Positions 1 to 11,659 of a stretch of 64,000 bases of DNA are shown piece after piece. A program made the position numbers and the translations under genes. Position 1 is the stretch's first letter, and each line of letters begins with the position of its first letter. This stretch comes from Phascolomyces articulosus (Eukaryota > Mucoromycota > Mucoromycetes > Mucorales > Lichtheimiaceae): NCBI GenBank assembly GCA_025677815.1, contig JAIXMP010000014.1, positions 62,001-126,000 of the forward strand. Reading direction: 5' to 3'. The notes under the pieces are model-generated. The model searched no databases. It was not told where the DNA came from and worked only from the letters and a program-made list of their open reading frames with translations.

Positions 1-2067
1 TGAGTCAACATATTGATACATTAGGATTGGAAGCTCAATTTCATCAAGCATTAAACATCGCATGGGATTTGATTAATGTGCATCGTCGATCTCCCACAGG
101 ATACCTTTGTGCAGGTCATTTACATATAATGCAAGGACGTGTGCAAGCAGCCATGGAAATGTTTCAAACAGGTCTTCAACAAGTGCCCCTTTTGGACCCC
201 AGATATCATGAGTTGGCAGATCAATTGAAATTGGCAAGACAAAAATGTAGTCAGCGATTTGATATCTTGACTTCTTTACCGTTTGATTTAATGTCACATA
301 TCTTTGGTCATTTGTCCATGCCCGAATTGACCATTTGTATGGATATTTCACGCGGTTGGCGTGAGCGTGTTTTGCAATGTACTGAAGCTTGGCGACGATT
401 GGAAGTCAATTCTAAATATGAAATGACGTTGGTCAAAATGGTCAGTAAACATATACGTCATTTAAAAATTGATGCCGGTGGGGAATCCACAGATACTTGT
501 TTAAAACTGATAAGTAATCGAGAAATCGCCGATTTGGAAACGTTAGGTAAAAGTGATATATGAAGAAAAAGGAAAAGCGAGAGGAATGGATCATTCTGGT
601 TAAAGATTCTATCCTTGGTGACTATGGATGTGTGATGATATTAAGCATATAATATGATATATAGAAATCGATACTGTATTTCGACAAGCACCTACGATTC
701 GAAGATTCTTTTCTGCATTTCGAGAAATTGGTCCCACCTTACGCAAACTCAACTTAAAATTTGCCCGTGCCAACCCACGTCCTCCTCCACTTGTTCCTAT
801 CATATCCATGTGTCCTTTACTCACTCATCTTACATACCATACATGGAATTTACGCCGACAAGATGTCAAAGGCGCTCGTACCCGTCAAAAATTTGTATTA
901 ACACATTTGGATTTATTTACGGATCGATCCATTGAAAGTCCTGAATTGGAAGCCATTTTACAACACTGTCCACGCATGTTATGCCTAGTCCTTTACAAAT
1001 GTTCACCCGCTTGCTTACAACTAATACCACAATATTGTCGTTCCATCGAATATTTTAGTTTAAACAAAAATAATATTCTCAAGAGTAACGGTCACTGGGA
1101 ACAAATACCCGATGTACATCACCCTGGCAACAATTTACAACGACGATTATCTTATCCACTACAACAACAAGAGCAACAAGTACAAAGAAAACATGGATTA
1201 CGTGCATTAAGTATTTACACAAGTGATATTATTGGACCTCAAGGGGTTGTTCAATTCATCAACAGTAACAAGGAAACAGTAGAGGAATTAACATTGGGAA
1301 TTGGAGATGGAGATCGATCCTTTACTACCTTGATTCAACCTTGGGCATCGCTTGTTCTCTTTGAATGGAATTATCAATTACGAAAAATTGAGTTTTCACT
1401 GGAACGATGCAGTACTGCCATACTATGTGCCATGATTGCCCGATGTCCTAATTTGGAAGCCATCAAATTGGATCGTACTGGATCACTGACGGATGAAGTG
1501 TTTCATACCTTGATTGATCTTGCCAAGTTGCATCAATTGGAATTGGCAGGAGGAACGAACACAAGAATTACAGATGAAGGACTTTCCTGGTTTTTCGACC
1601 ATATTGCCGATGTTGAATCCAATCGATTACGCATTGTCTGTTTTTCGGATCTTTCCCCTGTCAAAGAAAATACCTTGTTGTCCTTAGCCAAAGTTAAAAG
1701 TTTACAAAAATTAACAATTCGACGATGTCAGGGCGTCACGGAACGTGCCATGGATCAATTTGCAGATACACTGGCGAAATCCACCACTATTTCCCTTCAA
1801 GAAGTTACTTTTCATGCCATGGCCACGGTTACCAATTCGGCATTGGCACGTTTTGGTGAAATCAAATCGTTGGTGGATATGACGTTGATTCGTTGTTCAC
1901 GTATTGATGACGATGGTATTCAGGAATTATTGGAGCGTTGGAAAACTTTTAAACGACTTTATATTCATGGCTGTTTTCGAGTGCGTCAAACGACTATGTT
2001 TTATTGTCATGGAAGAATGCCTCATTTTTTTAAAAGTACGGAACAAGTGGCTAATAGCTCATCCTGA
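1..2067 (+). CDS. TPR / F-box / leucine-rich-repeat protein, cut by left edge
   Basis: Probable substrate receptor of an SCF ubiquitin ligase, with the TPR, F-box, LRR order of yeast Dia2 and fission yeast Pof3. The frame is open at base 3, so the 5' end may lie outside; bases 1-2 would complete an ATG if the preceding base were A. Exons are <1..546 and 665..2067. The intron (118 nt, GTAAAA..ATATAG) keeps phase. The first ~75 residues are TPR-like helices (motif GHLHIMQGRVQAAMEMFQTG). The F-box follows (LTSLPFDLMSHIFGHL). Exon 2 gives about 470 residues of AMN1-type LRRs, such as CPNLEAIKLDRTGSLTDEVF. The stop is TGA at 2065-2067. At least 648 residues are seen. It is related in architecture to the two F-box genes at 16.5-21.4 kb but clearly diverged. 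SCF membership is inferred from the F-box; the substrate is unknown. Confidence 0.85.
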
Positions 2068-2810
2068 CAACCTTCAACATTTTATTATAGCGTACAGTTT
2101 TATTTTACATTTGTCATGACTACACAACCATATCATACCATTACACAAACAAAACCATCCACATTTACGTTTATATTTTTTCTCTTTTCATTGCTTGCTT
2201 TTTTCCCCCTTATTTCCTCTGGTGAATTTTAAAAATTATGAAATAGTAAAGGATATCAAAAAGTGATAATATGTATATAACATGAAACATATACCTCTGA
2301 AAATATTATATATATTTTTTTATTTGATGGTGGATTGTAAATATTCTGTATGATTCACTATACAGAAAGAAGAAATAAAGAAAAACTGATTTTAGTTATA
2401 GTGTATTATAAACTCTTCTTCCTACTATTACATAGCACCAAAATAAGTCTATTTTTTTTTGTACCAAGCAATGATTCTTGGGTTTAGCAAGTTAGACATT
2501 TTTTACACTTTACGTCGTTGTTTAATTTACAGTACCTTTTTTTTTCTTCTTTATTGACCGTAATAAATGCGATCTAAATGCCTTTTATTCCATAGAATTC
2601 CGTATACAACCCTCAAACATCTCCTTTATTGTTATCACAATCGAACTTTGAAATAGTGCGAATAAAAGGAAACTATTTTACTTTTAGACATAATTCTTTT
2701 TTTTTTATTGATTTCGCTTTGAGAATAATTTATTTTGCTCCCAGAAAATATATATATATATATGAAAATATGTGCATTATCTATTGCTGAGCTCAAAGGT
2801 CCTTGAATAG
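2068..2810. other. Intergenic, 3' flank of F-box gene
   Basis: AT-rich 3' flank with T-rich runs and a short AT repeat near 2750. I see no gene, RNA or recognised element here. Confidence 0.5.
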
Positions 2811-2817
2811 GGTAGAT

Positions 2818-3838
2818 ATGACGCAGTATCGACTCAAAGCCAACACAGCAGAATATCGACGCAAGTATCTTTTTCATTTTTAAGACTTGAAGAAAATACC
2901 CGTGTGCATTTCTCTAAGTTTGGTCACAATCAGGAGAAATTATACAAAAGAAGAGAGTGAACACGATTATATCAACAACGACAGGCATTGTGTTGTTAAT
3001 GTATATGATATGGTTACAAATATATATCTACCCGAAAACAGGCATTTATTGTTACGAAGAAGAAAGAAACAGACTCAGTTATCATGATGCCCATCAAAGG
3101 GAAAGAAGACGTATACACAGTCCAGCTTTCATCTTCCAAAAGAGCAAAGCTACGATACGATACGTGACCTATAACAATCTCCTTCAACAGATATGCAAAG
3201 ATTTCAAAATCAAATACATGTAGTTCGATAAAATATGCATCGATCAGTCTTATAAGGAAACCAAGCTACGTACAAGAAATAAAACAAATACATTGTATCT
3301 ACAGTAATGCATGTTATACATTGACTATTGCTCCTGAAATCCATATTGGTGATTCAGAAGATTCGGCTCCATCGACTAAGAGTGTCAAGACTTAATGACA
3401 GGTATGATGGCTTGGCATAATATACGTACCGACTCATTACGGTGGAGATGTAGTTGGACATTCCTTAGAAGAGACAATGACATCGGATTCTATTTTGGCA
3501 CTAGGGACAGATATGCATATATGGCAACACAGCTTTCATACATGCAATATACCAATTATAAACGATGGTGTTTTTACTTGGATTCTTGGATTTACATAAT
3601 AGCAACAACAAAATGGAGGAGAAGGAGGCACCATTAATCAAGCACTAAGTCATGACCATTTTCGAATAAGTTCAAAGGAACATGACAAGATACGTTCTTT
3701 AACCAATATTTTCCCCAAGTTGCTAAAAAAAATATGAAATGAAAGTTGAACCACTTTCCATTACTTTTATCAGACCGTGGCAGCACATGGTCTATCTATC
3801 CTTTTGTCTTTGAATCAAATCTTATTCGGTTAGTTTGG
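2818..3838 (+). pseudogene. Decayed, unrecognised protein-coding gene
   Basis: Several successive stretches read like protein but are broken by stops and frame changes. From the ATG at 2818 one frame runs to 3087 with a single internal TAA at 2881 (MTQYRLKANTAEYRRKYLF, then DLKKIPVCISLSLVTIRRNY). The reading then moves to another frame from about 3060 (MMPIKGKEDVYTVQLSSSKR, then IAPEIHIGDSEDSAPSTK, stop at 3393). It resumes in that frame at 3429 (PTHYGGDVVGHSLEETM) to about 3736, with two stops near 3595. A last piece (SDRGSTWSIYPFVFESN) lies in a third frame near 3770. Non-repetitive composition and mixed residues argue against chance. I do not recognise the family; a mobile-element protein is possible but unsupported. 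Confidence 0.4.
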
Positions 3839-4278
3839 TGAGAACGATAAGCCATCCTCATCTACAATTACCATCCTCGAGCAGTGTTTCTGGACATCGT
3901 ATTCATCATCATATTACTAGGGTTTAATACCTGGTTAAAAATATTTCACTCAATATGTAATAATAGGCTTCTATATACATATACTCACCAAATATTACAA
4001 AACTTTTTCCTTCAGATGGTCCCAACGAAATTTTTAGAATTTATTATTCAAGAGTTGAATACATCTTATTCTAACCAAAAGATTATAAACAAAAAAGAAT
4101 TTATTTCATTGTATTAATGCACTAATATATATATACATATATATATCATACATACCACTACTAAAAAAAAATTCTATACAAAATTAAAGATATATATATA
4201 GACAGGTAACAAAATATAGAAAGAAAGTTATGATCTCAATTTAAATGCGTAAAAAAAGAAAAATAATCCGATGGTAAA
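3839..4278. other. Intergenic
   Basis: AT-rich, with TATATA runs at 4125-4200, forming the 3' flank of the hydroxylase on the minus strand. The 16-mer at 3982-3997 recurs at 15728-15743. No gene seen. Confidence 0.4.
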
Positions 4279-5599
4279 TCATGTCCCAAAGACATCATCC
4301 CAAATTTTGGACGTGACGCCGTATCCAACAGTCGAATTCTTGTAATGATGGTTCAAATGATGGCGCTTCATTTCTTTCAAATAAGTAATATCCATCATAG
4401 AGTATCGTGCATGGTGTAAATAATAATGGGTGCAGTCATAATAAATGTAACCACAACAGGCACCAGCAAGGATTGCGTGTATTATCGTTGTATCACAATC
4501 ATTAGGCATAATCGAGCGAATTGTTTGATGGACACAAGCACCAACCGCTAAACTTAATAACGGTGGTAAAACAAGTCGCGATCTTTTTCAGTAAGTATAT
4601 AGAATAAATAATGCGTGTTATCGTTAATAACTTTAGTTACAAATGATTAACTTTTTTTATACCCTTCTTCTTATTATTACCTATCCATAGGAATGTGATG
4701 ATGAATACCATGGATTGAAAAATGTACCAACAATGCCCATGGGTGGTCTGGAACCCAATAATCGGTATGGAGCATAAATCGATGAATAAAATATTCGATC
4801 AACGTAAAAAGGAATATACCGAAAATGAACCACTTTATTGTCGTTCCTAGGTCCGCTGCCGTATCGATCGAACTATATAGATAGTAGCAAATAATTGGAA
4901 CCCATACCAAAGGAACCATGTACCAAGCGGCATAGGTAAATAGATCAAGGCATGGATGAGGAAAATAAGGGACGTGATGAGAAACAAATCGTGGACGATT
5001 TACTTGCTCAAGATAAAATTGTTTGGAATATGTAGCGTAAAAAAGTTGAGGAAAAAGTGGTCTGTTTAAATCCAAGAATTGTTGGTTTCTTTCGTTGGTA
5101 ATAGTACCTGCTGCTGCTGGTAAGGATTTATTTAGCCTTTGGTTATTCCAGTGAAACATGCTGTTGGAGCGATTCTCTTCTTCAGTTTTGTCAAAAATGT
5201 TTATGGATGACGATGATGACGAATGGTTGTCATTTTTTTTGTTGCTATTATTATTTGTTAATGAAGTTAATGAGATACCCAAATGATTGGCAGTACCTTG
5301 TTGTTGAACAGCCACCAGATCTACCGAATTATTTGGAGATATTGACCGTTGTAATAATTTTCCAATACGATAATCTTTCAACATGTCAAATGCTGCTGGA
5401 GAATGAACATGTGATTCGGTAGTCGTCAAAACATGGGTGATATCCATTCCTGCATATTGTAAGATAGTTTTCCCCCCCCAGGATGTCTGGAAATAAAATC
5501 TGTGATATCGTAGGCATCGCCTTTGTAAGTTACCCAGCAAGAGTTTGTATTTTTTTTTTTGGCATCTTGCTTGACTTGTTGAACATTGAATTTGGGCAT
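4279..5599 (-). CDS. SCS7: Fatty acid 2-hydroxylase (Scs7-like), copy 1, frameshifted
   Basis: Would alpha-hydroxylate the fatty acyl chain of ceramides and sphingolipids in the ER membrane. Exons are 5599..4681 and 4582..4279 (intron 98 nt, GTAATA..AAAAAG). An N-terminal cytochrome b5 domain (start MPKFNVQQVKQ, then NSCWVTYKGDAYDITDF and HPGG) is followed by the hydroxylase domain. The di-iron histidine motifs are all present: HRFMLH, HFSIHGIHHH, HYYLHH and HHLNHH. The frame breaks at the C run 5472-5479, inside the heme-binding HPGG motif, where one base is missing relative to a continuous frame. The spliced length is 1223 nt, one short of 408 codons. A ~90-residue Ser/Asn/Gln-rich linker makes it longer than copy 2. 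The break may be real or a homopolymer error; I list it as a CDS because everything else is intact. Confidence 0.8.
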
Positions 5600-5907
5600 A
5601 TGCACTGGAAGTATACAATTTCAATTATTAACCTGAAGAGCGAAAAGGAAATAGAATTAAACTAGAAGTTGACAACGAAAAGAAAAACCGTAGACTTTAT
5701 ATATTTATAGGCGGTACGTGATGTGGATATTCAGTCACCACAGTTACGTATGAGTAACCCTTTAGATAAACACCATATTTGTATATCATTGGCTCTGCTA
5801 CTATCTAGATTCCATTATTCTCAATATCACACAAAAATAAACCGGCTTTATACCTTTTATAGTGTGGTTTGACTAGGAAATTCTTCTCATATACTCAAAA
5901 TAACATA

Positions 5908-5938
<31 letters not shown>

Positions 5939-6425
5939 ATTGGGTTTTTATGATAAAACATGTTGGGGATATGTGAGTGTGAGAGTGAAAGTGTGTAATT
6001 ATTTCATAATCACAGTGAGTGCATTGTAAGGCACTGAAAAATGTTATTTACTATTACATCTTATAAACAGATAAATCTTGGCTGTATCCATGTTCTTTAT
6101 CAATACCTAAGTACCCAATTGAAGCATGCCTACACAATACGCATTATTTACAAGTAATAATGGTCATTTTATAACACTCATTTATCTTGTTAAAGAAATG
6201 ATATTTAGATATGATGAATTATTCTTCAGAGTCTATTCACATCTCATTAATATCATCGGATATATAAACAGAGAGAATCAGATTTATCTTAAAAATAAAC
6301 ACACAATATCAGACTTATATCAATATCTGTTTGCTTTAGATATAAATAGAAAGGAGTTATCATATGAAACTGACACCCCCATGTATAGAAAGGAAACAGG
6401 AGTGTCGCTGGATATTGACTTAGAT
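5600..6425. other. Intergenic with AT repeat
   Basis: 5' flank of the minus-strand hydroxylase. It holds an (AT)n run at 5908-5934. A 131-codon open frame at 6126-6521 has AT-driven composition and no family signature, so I do not call it. Confidence 0.4.
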
Positions 6426-6432
6426 CAACATC

Positions 6433-6949
6433 TCAGAAAAGAAAAAGAGAGACGGCACATATTTTTTGTTCCCCTCCTTTCTTGCTTAGCATTTTTCCCA
6501 ATTCACTCGGATCTTTTTTAGCTATTGCTTTTTCTTCTCTATTTTGTATTAATATTTCCAAAACATAAGCACTACAAGGGATTGGCCATGTCGAATGACG
6601 TGGGCCAGTTTGTCTCCCATTATAATAAAGAAATAAGGTAACAGACATATGATACACTTGGAATGCCAAACAGTTATATTGGTATTATATTTATAGATAA
6701 ATGGAATCATTCGAATTTATTGTTGGTCTATACATTACATTACTTGGTGCACTAAATATTCATTATACGAAACGCATACGGGCTAATTTCCCTTTTGAGC
6801 AACTGTTTCTGAACTTTGGATAATTTCCAGTTAGTCCCTGTGACAACAACATTTTTTATTATTTTTACATGACAACAGATCAATCTAGAAATAGCACCTA
6901 ATCCTTTTTTATATGGTAATGCTACCATCAATCGATCGAGCGATGACAA
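6433..6949 (-). pseudogene. Gene relic, unrecognised
   Basis: Two protein-like open stretches on the minus strand lie in different frames. The upstream one, 6949..6752, includes SRLICCHVKIIKNVVVTGTN and KLSKVQKQLLKREISPYAF. The downstream one, 6669..6433, includes YYNGRQTGPRHSTWPIPCSA and EEKAIAKKDPSELGKMLSKK. They are separated by 80 bases with stops, and no splice pair joins them in frame. Composition is coding-like rather than repetitive. I cannot assign a family. Confidence 0.3.
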
Positions 6950-7342
6950 ACTATTTTAATATTTTATGAAAAGAAAAAAATTAAGGTTTTTCCTATACTT
7001 TTCCGAAATCACTCAATATACGTTTTAGGAATGTAAAAGGGGTGAGGCGGAAGACGATTCATTTTTACAAACTGGATGGTGATGATGGGCTCATGTTTAT
7101 TTCAATGGTCAGAAAAAAAAAAGTAAAAAGCTTTATGTTATAACATTGTGTATAGAGTAAGGTTCAACTAGGAAGATCTTGGGATGACTCAGCTATTAAA
7201 AAGTGTATTGTTTTTTACCGAAGCCTATAAAAGTGCTTATCCTATTCTCAGTTAAATTACTAATGGCTTTGGTGGATCCTATTGGTATTGTTGATTCTGC
7301 TAATCATCCTTGCTTTAGATAAAAGGCATAAATTATGTGGAG
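6950..7342. other. Intergenic
   Basis: Only short out-of-frame protein-like scraps (for example TEAYKSAYPILS near 7215) are seen. Confidence 0.3.
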
Positions 7343-7501
7343 ATGATGGGAAAAAAGGTAACAGGAACATTGGATATGGACGAGGTTGGATCAAATGGAG
7401 TTCATTTAGTGAAAAATGCATCGGATATAGAAATTAAGATGATGAAGTGGGCGCTATGGATTAATTTGAATGGTAGAAATGGTTATCTAATAAAACAATA
7501 A
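7343..7501 (+). pseudogene. Short coding-like fragment, 52 residues
   Basis: The ATG at 7343 opens a 52-codon frame (MMGKKVTGTLDMDEVG, then KMMKWALWINLNGRNGYLIK) ending in TAA at 7499-7501. The frame stays open upstream to about 7320. No promoter or partner exon was found. It may be a remnant of a longer gene or a chance frame. Confidence 0.2.
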
Positions 7502-8587
7502 TAATGGGGTATTAGTTGATTTAATTGGCAGAATTTAAGTTTTCCCAATACTTTTTTTTTTTACCAAATGCTTATAACGAAGAGGTGTGATAACGGATGA
7601 AGGGGAATGAGATTAAATGGGTGATATATGTTATTAGTCATGAAATTAAATAACCCAACAACCTTCTATGGTTGCTTTCTTGAAGTTTATTTATTATAGT
7701 AACATATCATATAATTAAATAGAAAGCACATCATTTACTATTTCAAATTGGATCGAAAAAAAAAGCTCCTGACAAAATCTCAACACATGTATTAATATAC
7801 AATATCTGAGTCAACAATAGCACGTTTGTTTAAAAGAGTGAATAATACCATTTGATCAGTCAAACCAGAATATATATCCATTAATAATAACAAAATAAAC
7901 ACCAATTTTACAAGTAAATAATAATAGGATCCTCATAATAGAAGAAGAAGTAGCCAAGATATGCTTATGTTTTATAGTTACATATTTTAGGTAATCGAAA
8001 AATCTGGGTTTTTGGGGGAAAACAAGATTATTATTAATAAATATTTAACTTGTGGATGTAAGACACTAATAGCTATTGTTAGATTATATACAATTTATGC
8101 AAAATGGATAAGAGAAATGTTGAGTACTTAGTGTAGATATGGAAACATGTGAAGAAAAAGTTATATCTCACTGGATTGATGGTTATCCAACACATATTAA
8201 TTAACAATGAATAACTTTTACTATTGGAATAAATCAAAAAAGGATAATAGAAAAGGTGGTCTTTAGTCAGCTCAGGAGAAATGAACATAATAAGCAAAAC
8301 GACAGCTGATTTGGGAAAACGTGTGTGTTACCTTTCAAAACCATTATCCGACGCAACCCTTTTTTTGGGACAATGCGAAATCCAACAAAACAATAAATTA
8401 ATAAATTAACAAAAAAGCGCGTGAAAATATTAAACCATCTTCATTTTTTATCGTTTATAAATTCTCTTTCTTCTTTTCCATTCCATTCCATTTTATTTTT
8501 TTTAACTACTTCTATCGACTCTATACTTTCCTTTCTTCTTTGATTCATCATCTCATCCACGAAGCAACATTAACGACAATAAACAAG
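7502..8587. other. Intergenic, promoter side of acyltransferase
   Basis: AT-rich. The last ~130 bases before the acyltransferase ATG are pyrimidine-rich (CTTTCTTCTTTTCC-type), as is common in fungal core promoters and 5' UTRs. No other element recognised. Confidence 0.4.
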
Positions 8588-9389
8588 ATGATGCTCCTTT
8601 CAACACAAACAACCAATACAGCACTATCGATTGCTACTGCTTTACTAATTATTTTAAATGGTCGTCGTAATGGTGGTTTCTATTATCGTACCATGGCCAA
8701 TCTTGTTTGTCTTGCTACCTCTGCTTCATGTGGCATGTTTATTGCTCTCTTTTTAAGATTGGCAGGTCGACCTGATTTAATCAATTGGACCAGTACTCGC
8801 CTTTATTATTATCTTGTCAGTCTTTTGACCGGTGTTTCTGTCAAAATCGAAGGTCAAGAACATTTGACTAGTACTGGTTCCAAAGTCATTGTTTGTAATC
8901 ATCAAAGTAGTTTGGATATGGTATTTGGTGGTCGAGTCATTCCCAAAGGCACTTCGATTGTTGCTAAAAAGGCAATCAAATTTTATCCACTTTTGGGCTG
9001 GTATCGTAAGTATATAATGTATTTTGTTTGGGGTTTGGGTGGAGAAAATAGATTCAATAAAGAAAATTTGGGGTTGATTGGTTGGATGGATATATTTAAT
9101 TTTTGCTGACCCTTGTTGTATTCAATCGTTTAGTTTCTTTGAGCAAAACCATCTTTTTGGATCGTGCCAATCGTGATAATGCTGTAAAGGCAGCAAGACG
9201 CGCAGCTAAAGATATTCACAGAAAAAAGGTAATTGTTCAGTTTATTAAAAGAATATGCGTGTGATTTTTGATCTAACAAGCTGTTATCGAATGATCTGAT
9301 TTGTTTTAATTTAGACAAGTGTCTGGATTTTCCCTGAAGGTAAATATGCTTAAAAAATGGATGTGATTCATCCGTATAGAATAGGAAAC

Positions 9390-9439
<50 letters not shown>

Positions 9440-9813
9440 CACTTTTTATTGTAATTATTGTTTAAGGTACTCGATACCATGGTGCTGATATCAACTTATT
9501 ACCTTTCAAGAAGGGTGCCTTTTATATGGCTGTTCAAGCACGTGTTCCTATTGTTCCCGTTGTGATTGAAAACTATGATAAAATCTATGATTCAAAGGAA
9601 AGACGATTTGAATCTGGTACTGTCCGCATCAAAGTATTGCCTCCTGTGCCAACCACCGATGTTCCCGAAGATTCGGATTCGATCGATAAATTGTGTACCC
9701 AAGTACGTGAGGATATGCTCAAGACATTGAAAGAATTATCAGCTCCTAAAGTGATTGAGGAAGAAAAACAACAACCACAAAAGCCAACTTTTCAATTCAG
9801 TACTAAACTTTGA
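8588..9813 (+). CDS. SLC1: 1-acyl-sn-glycerol-3-phosphate acyltransferase (PlsC/Slc1-like)
   Basis: Acylates lysophosphatidate to phosphatidate, the precursor of membrane phospholipids and triacylglycerol, at the ER. Exons are 8588..9005, 9134..9228, 9315..9339 (25 nt) and 9467..9813; the protein is 294 residues. The start is the first of two adjacent ATGs. An N-terminal hydrophobic stretch (residues ~10-60) contains membrane segments. Motif I is NHQSSLD at 104-110 (NHx4D). Motif III, FPEGTR, is split by the third intron just after FPE. Motif IV is VPIVPVV. The C-terminus is polar and dispensable-looking. Intron 3 contains a long TAA repeat. Family assignment is firm; lysophosphatidate as the substrate is inferred from the Slc1-like motifs. 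Confidence 0.92.
9394..9434. repeat. (TAA)n microsatellite in acyltransferase intron 3
   Basis: About 13 tandem TAA units directly precede the last exon of the acyltransferase gene. Confidence 0.95.
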
Positions 9814-10509
9814 GGAAAGTGATTACTCCTTATTATATCACAAAAAATACAACAACTTTATTACCCAACCAGCCTTTTTTTTTTGAATCATTCTAACTTT
9901 ATTATTTGCATTAATTATTACACACTTGTACAATTCATTCATATACCCTGTTCTTCTCCTTCTCTATCTCTCTTTCGTAACTTAACGCACGCAAGCATCT
10001 ATCTCTATATACAACAACAATAAAACATTTCTCACATGTATGAAACACAACATCCTGGTCCCCTTTTTTGATTTTGAGTTAGAGTTTTAGATATACTCAT
10101 TATGTTGATAGTTGAACACACTATAATTTGCATAACTTAGTGAACAAAGGGAATATGTCTTGGATCAAGTTTTAAAGAGGCATAAAGGATAACATCATGA
10201 GAATAATGTATGTAACAGGAGGAGAACAAGAAAAAAGAGGATGACTATTCATTAATAATAATTAAACAGCAAGGTTTGTTATTTCAATCCATTGGGATGC
10301 ATTCTGTCAAATCATATCAAAGAACGTGGGCTCCCATGGGCTTTTTGTACACTTGCTCCTGTTGTGTTCCTATATGTGGATGTCTATCAATGGTGGAATT
10401 ATAAGGAGCGACTCTTGAATTTTATGCGAAAGAGCCATTCTTCTTTTTTCTATTTCTTTCTTTTTCTTCTCTCACACGTATTTTTTACCGAACACACACA
10501 AAAACAAAT
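9814..10509. other. Intergenic between acyltransferase and FKBP
   Basis: 3' flank of the acyltransferase, then a T/C-rich promoter stretch (10437-10480) ahead of the FKBP start. No further gene seen. Confidence 0.4.
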
Positions 10510-11659
10510 ATGCGTGCTGTTGTATTTCTCGCGTTTTTAGCTTTATTGACGACTCCCATGGTCAATGCCTTAAAGGAACCTCCCACAAAATTACAAATTG
10601 GTAAAATAGATCTTTTTTTTAAAAAACTTTCTTACAAGATTGATTTCTATCTATTCTTCAAAAAAAAAAAATATGATATTTATATACTGTGTCAAAATTT
10701 AGGTATCAAGAAACGCATCCCGGAAGAAGAATGTACCAAACGATCACGCGATGGGTAAATAGAAAAAAAGGAAGGAGGAGGAAGATCAGATAATATTGGA
10801 GAGACGACGCGTACGCGAGAGAGAATATCATAAAAGAGAGAACTGGTCTAGTGTATGAAAGAAGATTTCTAAACTATAAATATAAAAATAGTGATTTACT
10901 TTCCATGCATTATACTGGTACACTTTTTGACACAGGTGCCAAGTTTGATAGCAGTGTCGATCGTAATCAACCTTTAGAATTCACTTTGGGTAAAGGTCAA
11001 GTCATTCAAGGCTGGGATCAAGGCTTGAAAAAGTAAGTTGTTAAGAGTATATATATATATATATATTATAAGGAGAGTAAATATATGAAACTGACAATAA
11101 TGTGGACTATTTTTTCAAAAAGTATGTGCGTGGGTGAAAAACGTCGTTTGGTGATTCCACCTGAATTGGCTTATGGTGATCGTGGTGCTGGTAGTGCTAT
11201 TCCTCCTGGTTCTACTTTGGTATTTGAAGTTGAGTTAATGGATGTCAAATCAGGTGAACGTATCTATCCTGGTGCTCCTGGAGCTCAAGCTTCGAGTCCT
11301 GGATTATTGGATACCATTGAGTAAGTTTATTAATGGAGATAAAAAAAGAGAATGGAAAGGATGAATGATCTACATAGTCTTATGCAATCGTGGATTTTTT
11401 TTTGGGGGTGGGTGGGTATAGAACATATATAGCTAATCACTTATCCTATTTTAGTTTCGAATCACCGATATTTTTAGCAGGAGCAGCTGTGATTTTAGTT
11501 GTAATCGGTTTGATTGCCAAGAGTCTTTTTGGAGGTAAAACTCCAGAAGTAACATCGGAAAAACAAACTGAAAAAGATGAGGATCAAGACACTACTACTA
11601 ATACGAAAGAAGCTACTGCTACTTCTTCAAAGAAAGGTGCCAATAAGAAACAAAAATAA
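10510..11659 (+). CDS. FPR2: FKBP2-type peptidyl-prolyl isomerase with C-terminal membrane anchor
   Basis: Cis-trans prolyl isomerase for proteins folding in the ER lumen. Exons are 10510..10600, 10703..10754, 10892..11032, 11123..11320 and 11455..11659; the protein is 228 residues. Order: signal peptide ([20 protein letters not shown]), FKBP2-like lead ([22 protein letters not shown]), FKBP domain ([55 protein letters not shown]), a linker, one transmembrane helix ([20 protein letters not shown]), then a polar cytosolic tail. The tail ends KKQK, matching the KKXX ER-retrieval pattern. Classical FKBP2 is soluble and stops after the FKBP domain, so the anchored tail is an extension. All splice junctions keep phase, including the G/GT split after LQI. 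Confidence 0.92.

Noticed and set aside
6126..6521. 131-codon plus-strand frame
   Set aside because: Ile/Tyr/Asn-heavy, AT-driven composition, no family signature, and it overlaps a minus-strand relic.
6433..6949. Assignment of the minus-strand relic to Crinkler-like effectors
   Set aside because: Only a vague resemblance in composition; no LFLAK-type or other defining motif is visible.
8540..8587. Upstream start of the acyltransferase at 8540
   Set aside because: The codon there is TTG; the first in-frame ATG is at 8588.
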